Origin: an uncultured Campylobacter sp.
GTDB taxonomy: Bacteria; Actinomycetota; Actinomycetes; Mycobacteriales; Mycobacteriaceae
Reading direction: 5' to 3'
DNA length: 64,000 nucleotides
Assembly: GCA_946221035.1 (NCBI GenBank)
Contig: CAMIME010000006.1
Span: forward strand, 5,669-69,668
The notes under the pieces are model-generated. The model saw only the letters and a list, made by a program, of their open reading frames with translations. It had not been told where the DNA came from and did not search any database. The translations under genes and the position numbers were made by a program. Positions 18,243-25,756 of this stretch are shown here, in pieces; within the stretch, counting starts at the first letter, position 1; each line of letters opens with the position of its first letter.

Positions 18243-19124
18243 GTGACTTCCCTCTTGCGCAAAGCCGTCGCTGTCTTCACTGCCGCCGCGCTTACCCTCT
18301 CCCCCGCGCCCGCCGTCGCGCAGCCCGCCGCGGCGAACGTGGTGGTCTTCGGCGACTCGTTTGCCGCGAACCCTGACCAGTACCGGTCCACCGCGCTGCA
18401 ATTTACGGGCGCTTCGAGCCTGTCGAGCATGTTGGGCGCACCGGAGCGGATCTTCGAGTCGTACCCACATCAGCGCGGGTGCCTGCAGGGGCCCGACAAC
18501 TGGCCGCGGCAGCTGCAAGCCACGACCGGCAGGCAGGTCGCCGACTGGTCCTGCACCGGCCACACCTCCGCCGAATTGCTCTCGCGTATCGACGACGCCG
18601 TGCGCGCCGGGTCCCTCACCCGCGCCACCCGGTCGGTAGTGATCTCAGTCGGGTTCAACGATTTCTGGCGCGGCCCGGCGGTCAACCTCGCTGCGGGCTA
18701 CGACACAGCCGCCATCCAGGACGCCTACCTGCGGAACCTGCGTGAGGCCGCGGCGAAGATCCGCGCGGCGGCGCCGGGAGCGAGGATCGTCATGGTCGGG
18801 ATGTTGTCGGTGTCCGAAGCCGCCGGCGCCCAACGGATGTGCCTGCTCAACGTGGTGCCGAACCTGCCGCTTGGTATCCCGGTACCCCCTGTCCAACGGT
18901 TGGAGTCACTGAACCAGGACAACCAGCGCCGCGCCGCGTCCCAGATCGGTGCCGCATTCATCGACATCAAGGCGATGTCCGCCGGGCACACTACCTGCGC
19001 GCCCGACTCGCAACGCTGGGTGGCTGGCCTCATTGACACCACCACGGACAGTTACAACATGGCATTCCACCCCTCGCGCGCAGGTTCGCGGTTCGTGGCC
19101 GAGCAGGTAGCGGGTGCGCTGTGA
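18243..19124 (+). CDS. secreted SGNH/GDSL hydrolase
   Basis: A 293-residue exported esterase or lipase. A signal peptide covers about residues 1-28 (ending PAVAQPAAA). Block I is [12 protein letters not shown] (nucleophile Ser), block III is [10 protein letters not shown], and block [10 protein letters not shown] supplies the catalytic His; the GC-rich middle has paired cysteines ([26 protein letters not shown]). TAGGGT (18229-18234) lies 8 nt before the GTG. Its stop overlaps the start of the ABC ATPase gene (GTGA), so it may be the first gene of that operon. Confidence 0.85.
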   Translation: MTSLLRKAVAVFTAAALTLSPAPAVAQPAAANVVVFGDSFAANPDQYRSTALQFTGASSLSSMLGAPERIFESYPHQRGCLQGPDNWPRQLQATTGRQVADWSCTGHTSAELLSRIDDAVRAGSLTRATRSVVISVGFNDFWRGPAVNLAAGYDTAAIQDAYLRNLREAAAKIRAAAPGARIVMVGMLSVSEAAGAQRMCLLNVVPNLPLGIPVPPVQRLESLNQDNQRRAASQIGAAFIDIKAMSAGHTTCAPDSQRWVAGLIDTTTDSYNMAFHPSRAGSRFVAEQVAGAL

Positions 19125-19927
19125 TCGAGTTTTGCAACATAAGCAAGCGGTACCCGGGCACCGACGCCCCGGCCGTCGCCGACTTTTCGTACCGGGTAGA
19201 TGAAGGCAGCGCTACCGTCTTCGTCGGCCCCTCCGGCTGCGGGAAGACGACGCTGCTTCGCATGGTGAACCGGATGGTGGAGCCAACTTCCGGCGAGGTA
19301 ATGGTGCGGGGCCGCAACGTTGCCGACGAGGACCCGGTGAAGCTGCGCCGTTCCATCGGCTACGTGATGCAACATTCGGGCCTGATGCCGCACCGGACGG
19401 CCGTCGATAATGTGGCGGACATCGCGCGGCTGGCAGGAGCGAGCAAAGCTGAGGCGCGCGAGCGCGCGATGGAGATGTTGGAGCTGGTCAACCTCGATCC
19501 CTCGCTGGCGAAGCGCTACCCCGCCGAGCTGTCCGGCGGCCAGGCGCAGCGCGTCGGCGTGGCGCGCGGCCTGGTCAACCGCCCCGACATCTTGATGATG
19601 GACGAGCCCTTCGGCGCCGTCGACCCCGTGGTGCGCCGCAAACTGCAGGAGGAAGTGCTGTCGCTGCGCGAGCGCCTGGGCACCACGGTGCTCATGGTCA
19701 CCCACGACATTGACGAGGCCTTCATTATCGGCGACCAGGTCGTCGTCCTCGGGCCGCAGGCACGCATCGAGCAGGCCGCGACACCTGCGCAGATCGTCTC
19801 CCACCCAGCCAGCGAGACGGTGCGCGACTTCACAGGCGCGGCCTCGCGTGAGCTCACCGTCGCCGAGCGCGACGGGAGCCGACTGCTTATCGACGCCTCC
19901 GGCACCGTCAAGGGCGTCCTCAAATGA
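19121..19927 (+). CDS. osmoprotectant ABC transporter, ATP-binding protein
   Basis: A 268-residue ATPase of the OpuCA/ProV type. Walker A GPSGCGKTT is at about residue 36, the signature AELSGGQAQRVGVA near 140, Walker B ILMMDEPFGAVDP near 160, and the H-loop VMVTHDIDE follows. It lacks the tandem CBS domains of full-length OpuCA. It overlaps both neighbours (GTGA upstream, ATGA downstream). Together with the two permeases and the binding protein it imports glycine betaine, choline or a related compatible solute. Confidence 0.93.
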   Translation: MIEFCNISKRYPGTDAPAVADFSYRVDEGSATVFVGPSGCGKTTLLRMVNRMVEPTSGEVMVRGRNVADEDPVKLRRSIGYVMQHSGLMPHRTAVDNVADIARLAGASKAEARERAMEMLELVNLDPSLAKRYPAELSGGQAQRVGVARGLVNRPDILMMDEPFGAVDPVVRRKLQEEVLSLRERLGTTVLMVTHDIDEAFIIGDQVVVLGPQARIEQAATPAQIVSHPASETVRDFTGAASRELTVAERDGSRLLIDASGTVKGVLK

Positions 19928-20571
19928 ACTGGGGTTGGTTGAGCGCCAACAGCGGGCGCATCGGGTCGCTGGCCCTGGACCATCTGGCGATTTCCGCCCC
20001 GGCGATCCTGCTCGCATTTGTCGTCGCCGTGCCGCTGGGGTGGCTGGCGCACAAGTCCGGTCCCGCCCGCGAGGTGCTGGTAGTGCTCACCAGCCTGATC
20101 TACGTCATCCCGTCGCTCGCCATGTTCATCCTCATGCCGCTGGTACTGGGCACCTCGATCCTCTCCCCGCTCAACGTCGTTGCGGCCATGACGCTCTACG
20201 GCATCGCGCTCATGGTCCGTTCCGCCGCCGACGCTTTCGACGCCGTGCCCAACGACGTGCGCCAATCCGCCACCGCCGCGGGGTACGCCCCGGCCCGGCG
20301 CGTGCTCGCGGTCGAGCTGCCGCTCGCCACGCCCGGGCTCATCTCGGGGATGCGCGTGGTGGCGGCATCCACGATCAGCCTGGTCTCCGTCGGTGCGCTG
20401 ATCGGCGTGCAGTCGCTGGGCACGCTGTTCACGGAAGGGTTCCAGCGCTCCTTTCCCACCGAGATCCTCGCCGGCCTTATCGGCACCGTGCTGCTCGCCG
20501 TGGTGGTGGATCTCCTCATCGTCGCGCTCGGACGTGCGGCCACGCCGTGGACACGGGCAGGGGGCCAATAA
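19924..20571 (+). CDS. osmoprotectant ABC transporter, permease
   Basis: A 215-residue OpuCB-like permease with about five membrane segments. The cytoplasmic coupling loop, containing VPNDVRQSATAAGYAPARRVLAVELPLA-type sequence around residues 105-130, contacts the ATPase. Start ATG overlaps the ATPase stop (ATGA), and the stop TAA is directly followed by the ATG of the second permease. Two different permeases of the same family form the membrane channel. Confidence 0.92.
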   Translation: MNWGWLSANSGRIGSLALDHLAISAPAILLAFVVAVPLGWLAHKSGPAREVLVVLTSLIYVIPSLAMFILMPLVLGTSILSPLNVVAAMTLYGIALMVRSAADAFDAVPNDVRQSATAAGYAPARRVLAVELPLATPGLISGMRVVAASTISLVSVGALIGVQSLGTLFTEGFQRSFPTEILAGLIGTVLLAVVVDLLIVALGRAATPWTRAGGQ

Positions 20572-21249
20572 ATGCGGTATCTGCTTGAGGCGTTTGACTA
20601 CCTGCTCGATCCCGCCAACTGGAACGGGCCCTCCGGTCTCGCCGCGCGCGCAGCGGAACACCTCGGCTACACCGCGCTCGCGGTCGCGGTGACGGCGCTC
20701 ATTGCCGTCCCCATCGGCGTGTGGGTAGGTCACACCCGCCGCGGGGCCTCCGCCGTCTTGAGCGTGGCGGGCGCCCTGCGCGCGCTTCCGGCGCTCGGCA
20801 TGATCACGTTCCTCGCCGTGGCACTGCCCATGGGCGTGCGCGTGCCCCTCGTTCCGGCCACCATCGCGCTTGTCTTGCTTGCGGCGGCGCCCCTGGTGAC
20901 CGGCATTGTGGCGGGCTTCGAGTCCGTCGACCCCGAGGTCATCCATTCCGCACGCGCCGCCGGCTACTCCGAGCGGCAGATCCTCACCCGCGTGGAACTC
21001 CCGCTCGGCGCCCCGGTCATGGTCGGAGGTTTGCGCTCCTGCGTGGTCCAAGTGCTGGCCACGGCCACCGTGGTTGCGTACATCGGGCTCGGCGGCCTCG
21101 GGCGGCTGCTTATCGACGGCCTCGCGGTCCAAGACTATCCCCGCATGGTCGCCGGAGCCCTCGCCGTGACCGCCCTGGCGCTGGTCGTGGACCTGTGCCT
21201 CGCCGCCCTGCAGCGCTGGGCCCGGCCGAAAGTGCGCTCCACGGGCTAA
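20572..21249 (+). CDS. osmoprotectant ABC transporter, second permease
   Basis: A 225-residue OpuCD-like permease, about 30% like its neighbour by eye, with the coupling loop DPEVIHSARAAGYSERQILTR near residues 122-142. It carries one copy of the GCTTATCGAC motif at 21108, encoding LID. TAACAT covering its stop codon (21247-21252) lies 8 nt before the next start and could act as an internal promoter for the binding protein. Confidence 0.92.
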   Translation: MRYLLEAFDYLLDPANWNGPSGLAARAAEHLGYTALAVAVTALIAVPIGVWVGHTRRGASAVLSVAGALRALPALGMITFLAVALPMGVRVPLVPATIALVLLAAAPLVTGIVAGFESVDPEVIHSARAAGYSERQILTRVELPLGAPVMVGGLRSCVVQVLATATVVAYIGLGGLGRLLIDGLAVQDYPRMVAGALAVTALALVVDLCLAALQRWARPKVRSTG

Positions 21250-21260
21250 CATAGGCGTGC

Positions 21261-22190
21261 ATGCATACGAAACCCCTCGCGGCCGGGTTGGTCGCACTTG
21301 CCACACTCACCCTCGTCTCGTGCTCCAACGATGACCCGCTCGACTCCAGCAGCACAGGTTCTGAGGCAGCCGCGCAAACGGTGGTGATCGGCACCGCGAA
21401 CTTCCCCGAGTCCGAGATCATCGGCCAAATCTGGGCCGAGGCACTGCGCGAGGAAGGCTTCGAGGTCAAGGTGAAATCCGGCATCGGGTCGCGCGAGGTG
21501 TACCTCTCCGCACTTCAGGACGGCTCGATCGCCATCGTGCCGGAGTACTCCGGCAACCTCACCCAGTTCTTCGGTGAGCTGCCGGAAGGCGCGGACGAAA
21601 AGCAGGTCCGCGACACGCTTGCCAACGTGCTGCCCGCGGATTTGGCCGCCGGCGAGTTCAGCCCAGCCGAATCCAAGGACGCCTACCGCGTCACCCGCGC
21701 CACCGCCAACGAGTACGGCCTGATCACCATCGGCGACCTGGACAAGCTCAAGATGATCACCGTCGCAGCCCCGCCCGAGTTCGCGGAACGCCCCTACGGC
21801 CCGAAAGGTCTTACCAGCGCCTACGGTATCGACGCCGCCAAGATCTCCGTCAACCCGATCTCCGACGGCGGCGGCCCGCTCACTGTTGCTGCGTTGACCC
21901 AGGGCAAGGCGGACGCCGCCAACATCTTCACTACCTCTCCTGCCCTGCTGGACGACGGCACCCCCGCGGACCTGGTGATCCTGGACGACCCCAAGCACCT
22001 CATCCCGCCCCAGAACGTGCTTCCCGTCTACCGGGCAGGCGAGCTTCCCGACGGCGCCATCGACGTGATCAACCGCATCGACGCGAAATTGACCACGGAG
22101 GATCTGGTGGCGATGAACATGCGCAATATGGGTGAAGAGCGCGCGGAGCCGAAAACCATTGCCAAGGACTACGTCGAGGGGCTGAAGTAA
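21261..22190 (+). CDS. osmoprotectant ABC transporter, substrate-binding lipoprotein
   Basis: A 309-residue lipoprotein with the lipobox LVSC (Cys about residue 21) and an OpuAC/OsmF-type binding domain: VVIGTANFPESEIIGQIWAE and VKSGIGSREVYLSALQDGSI, IAIVPEYSGN. It would capture quaternary ammonium solutes outside the membrane and deliver them to the two permeases encoded upstream. The aromatic box residues cannot be assigned with confidence from sequence alone, so substrate (glycine betaine, choline, carnitine) stays open. Confidence 0.92.
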   Translation: MHTKPLAAGLVALATLTLVSCSNDDPLDSSSTGSEAAAQTVVIGTANFPESEIIGQIWAEALREEGFEVKVKSGIGSREVYLSALQDGSIAIVPEYSGNLTQFFGELPEGADEKQVRDTLANVLPADLAAGEFSPAESKDAYRVTRATANEYGLITIGDLDKLKMITVAAPPEFAERPYGPKGLTSAYGIDAAKISVNPISDGGGPLTVAALTQGKADAANIFTTSPALLDDGTPADLVILDDPKHLIPPQNVLPVYRAGELPDGAIDVINRIDAKLTTEDLVAMNMRNMGEERAEPKTIAKDYVEGLK

Positions 22191-22191
22191 C

Positions 22192-22560
22192 GTGACGCCT
22201 CTGCAGAAATTCCTCATCCCCCTTTTCGGCGGTGCGGGAGCCCTCCACTTCCTTAAACCGGAGCCGTTCGATTCAATCGTCCCGCCGCAGCTTCCCGGCC
22301 GCGCCCGCACCTACACCGAGGTGTCGGGGGTTGCGGAGCTCGCCGCCGCGACACTGATCGCGGTGCCCAAGACCCGCAAGCTCGGGGGCCTGTTTTCCGC
22401 CGCGCTACTGCTCGGCGTGTGGCCCGCAAACTTTTACATGGCCTGGCAGTGGCGCGAAAAGTCCTGGCCGCTGCGCCTCGGCGCCATTGCGCGGCTGCCA
22501 CTCCAAGTGCCGATGATCAAGGCCGCGCTCGGGCTGCGAAAAGCGTCCGCGCGTGGCTGA
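22192..22560 (+). CDS. DoxX-like small membrane protein
   Basis: A 122-residue protein with about four hydrophobic helices and the DoxX/MauE-like features LFGGAGALHFLKPEPFDSIVP and SGVAELAAATLI. Its GTG is 1 bp after the binding-protein stop, so it is in the same transcription unit. Relatives in this family have varied or unknown roles. It overlaps the DUF3253 gene by 8 bp. Confidence 0.78.
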   Translation: MTPLQKFLIPLFGGAGALHFLKPEPFDSIVPPQLPGRARTYTEVSGVAELAAATLIAVPKTRKLGGLFSAALLLGVWPANFYMAWQWREKSWPLRLGAIARLPLQVPMIKAALGLRKASARG

Positions 22561-22816
22561 GGGGCCGGATCTCCGGCGCGCGATCGTCGATAAGCTTGCT
22601 GCTCGCGCGGAAACCTCATCGATTTGTCCGTCCGAAGTCGCCCGCGATCTGGGCGGCGACGATTGGCGCGCCCTGATGGAGCCGGTGCGCCAGGCCGCGG
22701 GTGAGCTGGTGGATCGCGGTGTCGTCGTCATCACGCAGGGCGATCAGACGGTGGACTTGGCGACGGTCAAGGGGCCGATCAGGATTCGGCGCGGGCCGCA
22801 GTGGGATGAGTTTTAG
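22553..22816 (+). CDS. DUF3253 family protein
   Basis: An 87-residue protein predicted to be a winged-helix: LRRAIVDKLAARAETSSICPSEVARDL, WRALMEPVRQAAGELVDRGVVVITQGD, then a short C-terminal strand RIRRGP. DUF3253 members are small and of unknown function. The GTG start overlaps the DoxX-like gene. The last 38 bases overlap the end of the convergent bPH2 gene of the bacteriocin-like cluster. One GTCGATAAGC copy lies at 22586. Confidence 0.82.
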   Translation: MAEGPDLRRAIVDKLAARAETSSICPSEVARDLGGDDWRALMEPVRQAAGELVDRGVVVITQGDQTVDLATVKGPIRIRRGPQWDEF

Positions 22817-24239
22817 CAATCTGCCACTCGAGCTCATGCTTGACGACGGCTAGCTTTGTCACGCATCGCAGCACCTTCGCACTGTTAGCCTGGTAGCGCA
22901 CGGTGAGCAACGCACGTTTGCCCAGGGAGGCGGCATCGACCCCAAACGCCTCGCTCCTACGCGAGACGTGGACCCGTCGGCTGACTGCGCCCGATGCGAT
23001 CACAAAGAGGTCCGGGTCGGCGGTGGGGACGACCGTGGCGGCGCTCCATCGGGCAAGCATCGTTGCGACCGCGGCTGCAAGGGTTGCCGCCGCGGCGATT
23101 ACGAGCGCGCCTCGGCCATACGCGGCGCGAAAAGCGGGAAACAACACCAGAGGTGCGCACCACAGCGCGGCGAGCGCGATTGTCCGCGCACCTGCACCTT
23201 TCGTGGAAGGGGGCCGGAGTTGGCGGGTGATGCCAGTGAGTTCCGCCGTTGTGAGCGGGAATCCACCGGCACGTAGCACCGCGTTGAGGTCACGCGCGGG
23301 CAGCCGCGGGCACAACACCGGGGGCGTGCCAAGCTCGGATGACGCCGGGCCGAACACCGCGACCCGAAGCTCGCCCCGGCGGCGAAGGGTGAGCGGTTGG
23401 CGCACGGTGACCACGTGGACGTCTCCCCGGCGCAGCGTGAGGCGGCGGGTGTTGAAGTCGCCGGTGGTGACCGCGACGGACCCGGCGCCGACCTCCACCG
23501 TCCAGCCGAGGTAGGCGTACATGCGGCGAGCCACAGCAACCGCGAACGCGAGCAGCAGCGTCACCGCACCCGCACACAGCCAGCCAACCCAGCCGTGACC
23601 GCCGGGCCGAATCTGCAGGCCCAGCGCTTCGGCCGCGGTTTGGTAGAGCCCCAAGATGTAGGGCACCGCGATAAGCATGCCCGTGCTGGCGAGGGTCATC
23701 CGCACGCAGTCCCACGGGCCAACGGTAGCGCGGACGGTCTGCTCTGGCTGGGGCGCAGCGCTCGGTGCGGGCGGCGCGGGTGGTTCTGGCACGGGTGCCG
23801 CCGGAGCGAACGAGACCGCCGCGTCCGCGTCGCCGAGGAGCACGCCAGGTACACGGATGATGCCGTCCTCGCCAGACCCAGCCGGCACCGCGGTGAGGGT
23901 GACCGTGCCAAACAGTGCGCTGGCCGGCGTGCGCACGATGTGCAGGGACGCGACCTCGCCCCACCGCAGCTCGCGCCGCGTTCGCTCAAACAGACCCGAG
24001 GTGTAGGTGATGCCCGCCTCCGAGACCTGAAGGCGCTGAGTGAACAGCCGATCGAGCGAGCCGATCACCCAGGTCACAACTGACCCAACCAGGGCGAGGA
24101 TAAGGAGCCTGCCCTTCCAATCGTCGAGCATCGAGCCGCCCAGCAGCAGCGCCCCCATCGCGATGGCGTTCGACCGGACCTTATCCCACAGGTCCAGGAG
24201 GATCGAGCGCGGCGCCGGCCCAACCGTCACGAATTCCAC
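22779..24239 (-). CDS. bPH2 (YdbT-like) membrane protein, putative bacteriocin immunity/export accessory
   Basis: A 486-residue protein with two pairs of membrane helices before bacterial PH (bPH2) domains. The first PH-like region is near residues 65-140 (QRLQVSEAGITYTSGLFERTRRELRW), the second near 255-330 (VGAGSVAVTTGDFNTRRLT), and a third partial copy near 410-470. A Pro/Ala-rich linker lies near residues 145-165. It is the last gene of a five-gene unit; its GTG directly abuts the stop of the small bPH2 gene. Pairs of large and small bPH2 proteins are regular partners of aureocin A53/lacticin Q-type bacteriocins, where they take part in immunity and secretion; the same role is inferred here from context. 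Confidence 0.8.
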   Translation of the reverse strand: MEFVTVGPAPRSILLDLWDKVRSNAIAMGALLLGGSMLDDWKGRLLILALVGSVVTWVIGSLDRLFTQRLQVSEAGITYTSGLFERTRRELRWGEVASLHIVRTPASALFGTVTLTAVPAGSGEDGIIRVPGVLLGDADAAVSFAPAAPVPEPPAPPAPSAAPQPEQTVRATVGPWDCVRMTLASTGMLIAVPYILGLYQTAAEALGLQIRPGGHGWVGWLCAGAVTLLLAFAVAVARRMYAYLGWTVEVGAGSVAVTTGDFNTRRLTLRRGDVHVVTVRQPLTLRRRGELRVAVFGPASSELGTPPVLCPRLPARDLNAVLRAGGFPLTTAELTGITRQLRPPSTKGAGARTIALAALWCAPLVLFPAFRAAYGRGALVIAAAATLAAAVATMLARWSAATVVPTADPDLFVIASGAVSRRVHVSRRSEAFGVDAASLGKRALLTVRYQANSAKVLRCVTKLAVVKHELEWQIAKTHPTAARAES

Positions 24240-24710
24240 CTACGCCACCTCATCCCTCGCCCAGTTTGCGATGCGCTCAGCGTCCGCCGTATCAATCTTG
24301 GGTAGCTCAATGCGCGCCGCGGCGCTCACGAGGACCACCTGTGCCAGATCGAAGCGGCGGTCGATGGCGCCGCGCACCACTGACACCTCTGAGACAGACG
24401 ACCTGGGGATGACGCGAGTAGACCGCACGAACGCGCCCTTCGTCACCACCAGGCCACGTGCGCCGAGTTCGATGGAGGTGGACCTTTGGCGTCGAGAAGC
24501 AAGCACGAGGGCGTCGAACGCATCAAACAGTACGACGCACGTACAAGCACCCACGAGCCACCAGTGCCGGAACGTGCCCGGCCACACAACGGCCAACGCG
24601 CTCCCGACCACGGCGGTGGCCAGGAGCGTGACGGGCAGCGACGCCAACGCGCGGGTGATGTACCGCTCTGGGACGGTGATCACCTGTGCGTGACGCGGTC
24701 CAACTGTCAT
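24240..24710 (-). CDS. small bPH2 (YdbS-like) membrane protein
   Basis: A 156-residue protein: a cytoplasmic N terminus, two membrane helices (about residues 24-65, PVTLLATAVVGSALAVVW and WWLVGACTCVVLFDAFDALV) and one bPH2 domain (STSIELGARGLVVTKGAFVRSTRVIPRSSV). It overlaps the preceding small membrane protein gene by ATGA and runs straight into the large bPH2 gene. In YdbS/YdbT-type pairs the two proteins probably form a complex. It is inferred to protect the producer or help export the peptides encoded upstream. Confidence 0.8.
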   Translation of the reverse strand: MTVGPRHAQVITVPERYITRALASLPVTLLATAVVGSALAVVWPGTFRHWWLVGACTCVVLFDAFDALVLASRRQRSTSIELGARGLVVTKGAFVRSTRVIPRSSVSEVSVVRGAIDRRFDLAQVVLVSAAARIELPKIDTADAERIANWARDEVA

Positions 24711-24967
24711 GCTGGCTGGGCTACTTCCTCCTCGAACGTGCCGTTAACCCGTGGACCGATACCTACAAGCGCGACGAACGTAACCAGCGCGCCAAAGTAG
24801 TCAATGGCACTGAAGTTCTTCGCGTTCCACAGGTACACCACGAACCCGAGGTAAACGATGGGCAAGAGTGCTTGGAACGGGGTTGGGAGGAACTTGGCGA
24901 TGAGCGCCTGCGCAGCAACGACAACGGCCACAACTGCGGCAGCGATAAGAATCGAGGAGAAGTGCAT
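24707..24967 (-). CDS. small membrane protein of the bacteriocin-like cluster
   Basis: An 86-residue protein that is almost entirely hydrophobic, with three likely helices (SILIAAAVVAVVVAAQALIA, LLPIVYLGFVVYLW, YFGALVTFVALVGIG). AAAGG lies 7 nt before the ATG. It follows the second peptide gene by 36 bp and overlaps the small bPH2 gene (ATGA). Small integral membrane proteins of this kind often sit beside leaderless bacteriocin genes and take part in immunity. I find no other recognisable domain. Confidence 0.75.
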   Translation of the reverse strand: MHFSSILIAAAVVAVVVAAQALIAKFLPTPFQALLPIVYLGFVVYLWNAKNFSAIDYFGALVTFVALVGIGPRVNGTFEEEVAQPA

Positions 24968-25003
24968 GTTTGCGCCTTTCTTGGGTGTCTTCTACGGAGC
25001 CTG

Positions 25004-25153
25004 CTACGTGGTCATCGCATCGATCTGGTCTGTGATCCAGATAAACGATGCGCCATTGTTAATCCATTCGAGGATGCGGCCGCTGTTGCTTTTCACGGTC
25101 TTGACAAACTTGGGGCCTTTGGACGCCGCCCAGCTGAGGATCTTGGCGTACAT
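25004..25153 (-). CDS. aureocin A53-like leaderless peptide 2
   Basis: A 49-residue peptide that begins MYAKILSWAASKGPKFVK. Later blocks are LEWINNGASFIWITDQIDA and a short Met-Thr-Thr end. It shows the family spacing W-[IL]-N-x-G-x(4)-W-[IV] also present in aureocin A53 and lacticin Q, with no leader peptide, three tryptophans and about six Lys/Arg against three acidic residues. It starts 2 bp after the stop of peptide 1 (TAATTATG), with AAGGA inside the end of that gene, so translation is coupled. About 40% identical to peptide 1 by eye, pointing to a duplication. Confidence 0.78.
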   Translation of the reverse strand: MYAKILSWAASKGPKFVKTVKSNSGRILEWINNGASFIWITDQIDAMTT

Positions 25154-25155
25154 AA

Positions 25156-25314
25156 TTATGCGTCCTTCAATGCATCGATCTGGCTGGTGATCCAGCTGAA
25201 GGACATGCCGTCATTGATCCACTGCCACACGCGGGAAGAGTTGTTCTTCACCCAACGGGCGGCGGAAGGACCACGCTGCGCGGCCCACGAAACGATACGG
25301 GAAAACATTGCCAT
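25156..25314 (-). CDS. aureocin A53-like leaderless peptide 1
   Basis: A 52-residue peptide beginning MAMFSRIVSWAAQRGPSAAR, then VWQWINDGMSFSWITSQIDA. Five tryptophans, six basic and three acidic residues and an amphipathic helical pattern fit the saposin-like, leaderless class IId bacteriocins, which act as made and kill by disturbing the membrane. No signal peptide, lipobox or double-glycine leader is present. AGGAG is 7 nt before the ATG; an alternative ATG lies two codons in. It is the first gene of the five-gene unit and has a good promoter at 25375-25403. Antibacterial activity is inferred, not shown. Confidence 0.8.
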   Translation of the reverse strand: MAMFSRIVSWAAQRGPSAARWVKNNSSRVWQWINDGMSFSWITSQIDALKDA

Positions 25315-25374
25315 GATTTGCTCCTGGAGAGGATGAGGTACGGGTTTCGGTGTCCGCGTTTCCGGACAAACATG

Positions 25375-25403
25375 AACCTAAGCCTGTGCAATCCCGGTGG
25401 CAA
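25375..25403 (-). promoter_or_regulatory. promoter of the bacteriocin-like cluster
   Basis: On the minus strand TTGCCA (25403-25398), a 17-bp spacer and TAGGTT (25380-25375) form a good vegetative promoter. It implies a leader of about 55 nt, which holds a small hairpin (GTCCG/CGGAC). The spacer segment GTGCAATCCCGG (25386-25397) is mirrored by CCGGGATTGGCAC at 25434-25446, a near-perfect inverted repeat that could bind a regulator. Confidence 0.6.
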
Positions 25404-25495
25404 TGGAAAAAGACCAGGTAGAGACCAACGTTCCCGGGATTGGCACGAAGGGCCAGACCCACCCCTCCTACGCGGAACTTTCTGTCCTCGACTTG

Positions 25496-25569
25496 TGCCC
25501 CCAGTCGGACTCGAACCGACACTTGGCGGATTTTAAGTCCGCTGCCTCTGCCAATTGGGCTATAGGGGC
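25496..25569 (-). tRNA. tRNA-Leu (anticodon TAA)
   Basis: A 74-nt cloverleaf. Acceptor GCCCCTA/TGGGGGC, D arm GCC...GGC, anticodon stem GCGGA/TCCGC around the loop CTTAAAA (anticodon TAA, reading UUA), T arm GTCGG-TTCGAGT-CCGAC, discriminator A. CCA is not encoded. The variable region is only five bases (CAAGT), whereas typical leucine tRNAs have a long variable arm. It is next to the bacteriocin-like cluster and reads in the same direction. Confidence 0.85.
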
Positions 25570-25756
25570 TCCGCAGGCAAGTGTAGTGTCGCCCCCGGCT
25601 CTCCCAGAAATCCGCTAGCGGAGCAACCGCCGCACGGGCAGCAGAAGCTTGCACTGCGAAGCGAGCTTCGACCTCTTAACCTAGCTGTGCGGGACATAAG
25701 TAATTCCTGAGCGCCCGCACATACATCTTGCTCCTACCATCACCTTGGGGTTTTCT
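25570..25756. other. non-coding gap between tRNA-Leu and the phytase-like gene
   Basis: No gene is visible here. The stretch holds small palindromes (CCGCTAGCGG near 25613, CGAAGCGAGCTTCG near 25658) and a possible -10 box TACCAT at 25735-25740 for the rightward gene. Confidence 0.5.

Noticed and set aside
19516..21306. A 596-codon frame antisense to the osmoprotectant transporter
   Set aside because: Composition is His/Gln/Asp/Gly/Arg-rich with no hydrophobic core or start signal, while the plus-strand genes are textbook ABC transporter components.
22779..24710. The two bPH2 proteins as ordinary YdbS/YdbT housekeeping proteins unrelated to the peptides
   Set aside because: Rejected as the sole explanation because they are translationally chained to two Trp-rich leaderless peptide genes through the small membrane protein gene; but the housekeeping role remains possible until tested.
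25004..25314. The two short peptides as corynebacterial PorA/PorH porins or phenol-soluble modulins
   Set aside because: PorA/PorH are usually acidic or lack the Trp pattern and are not followed by bPH2 proteins; the W-[IL]-N-x-G-x(4)-W-[IV] pattern and the gene context fit aureocin A53-like peptides better.
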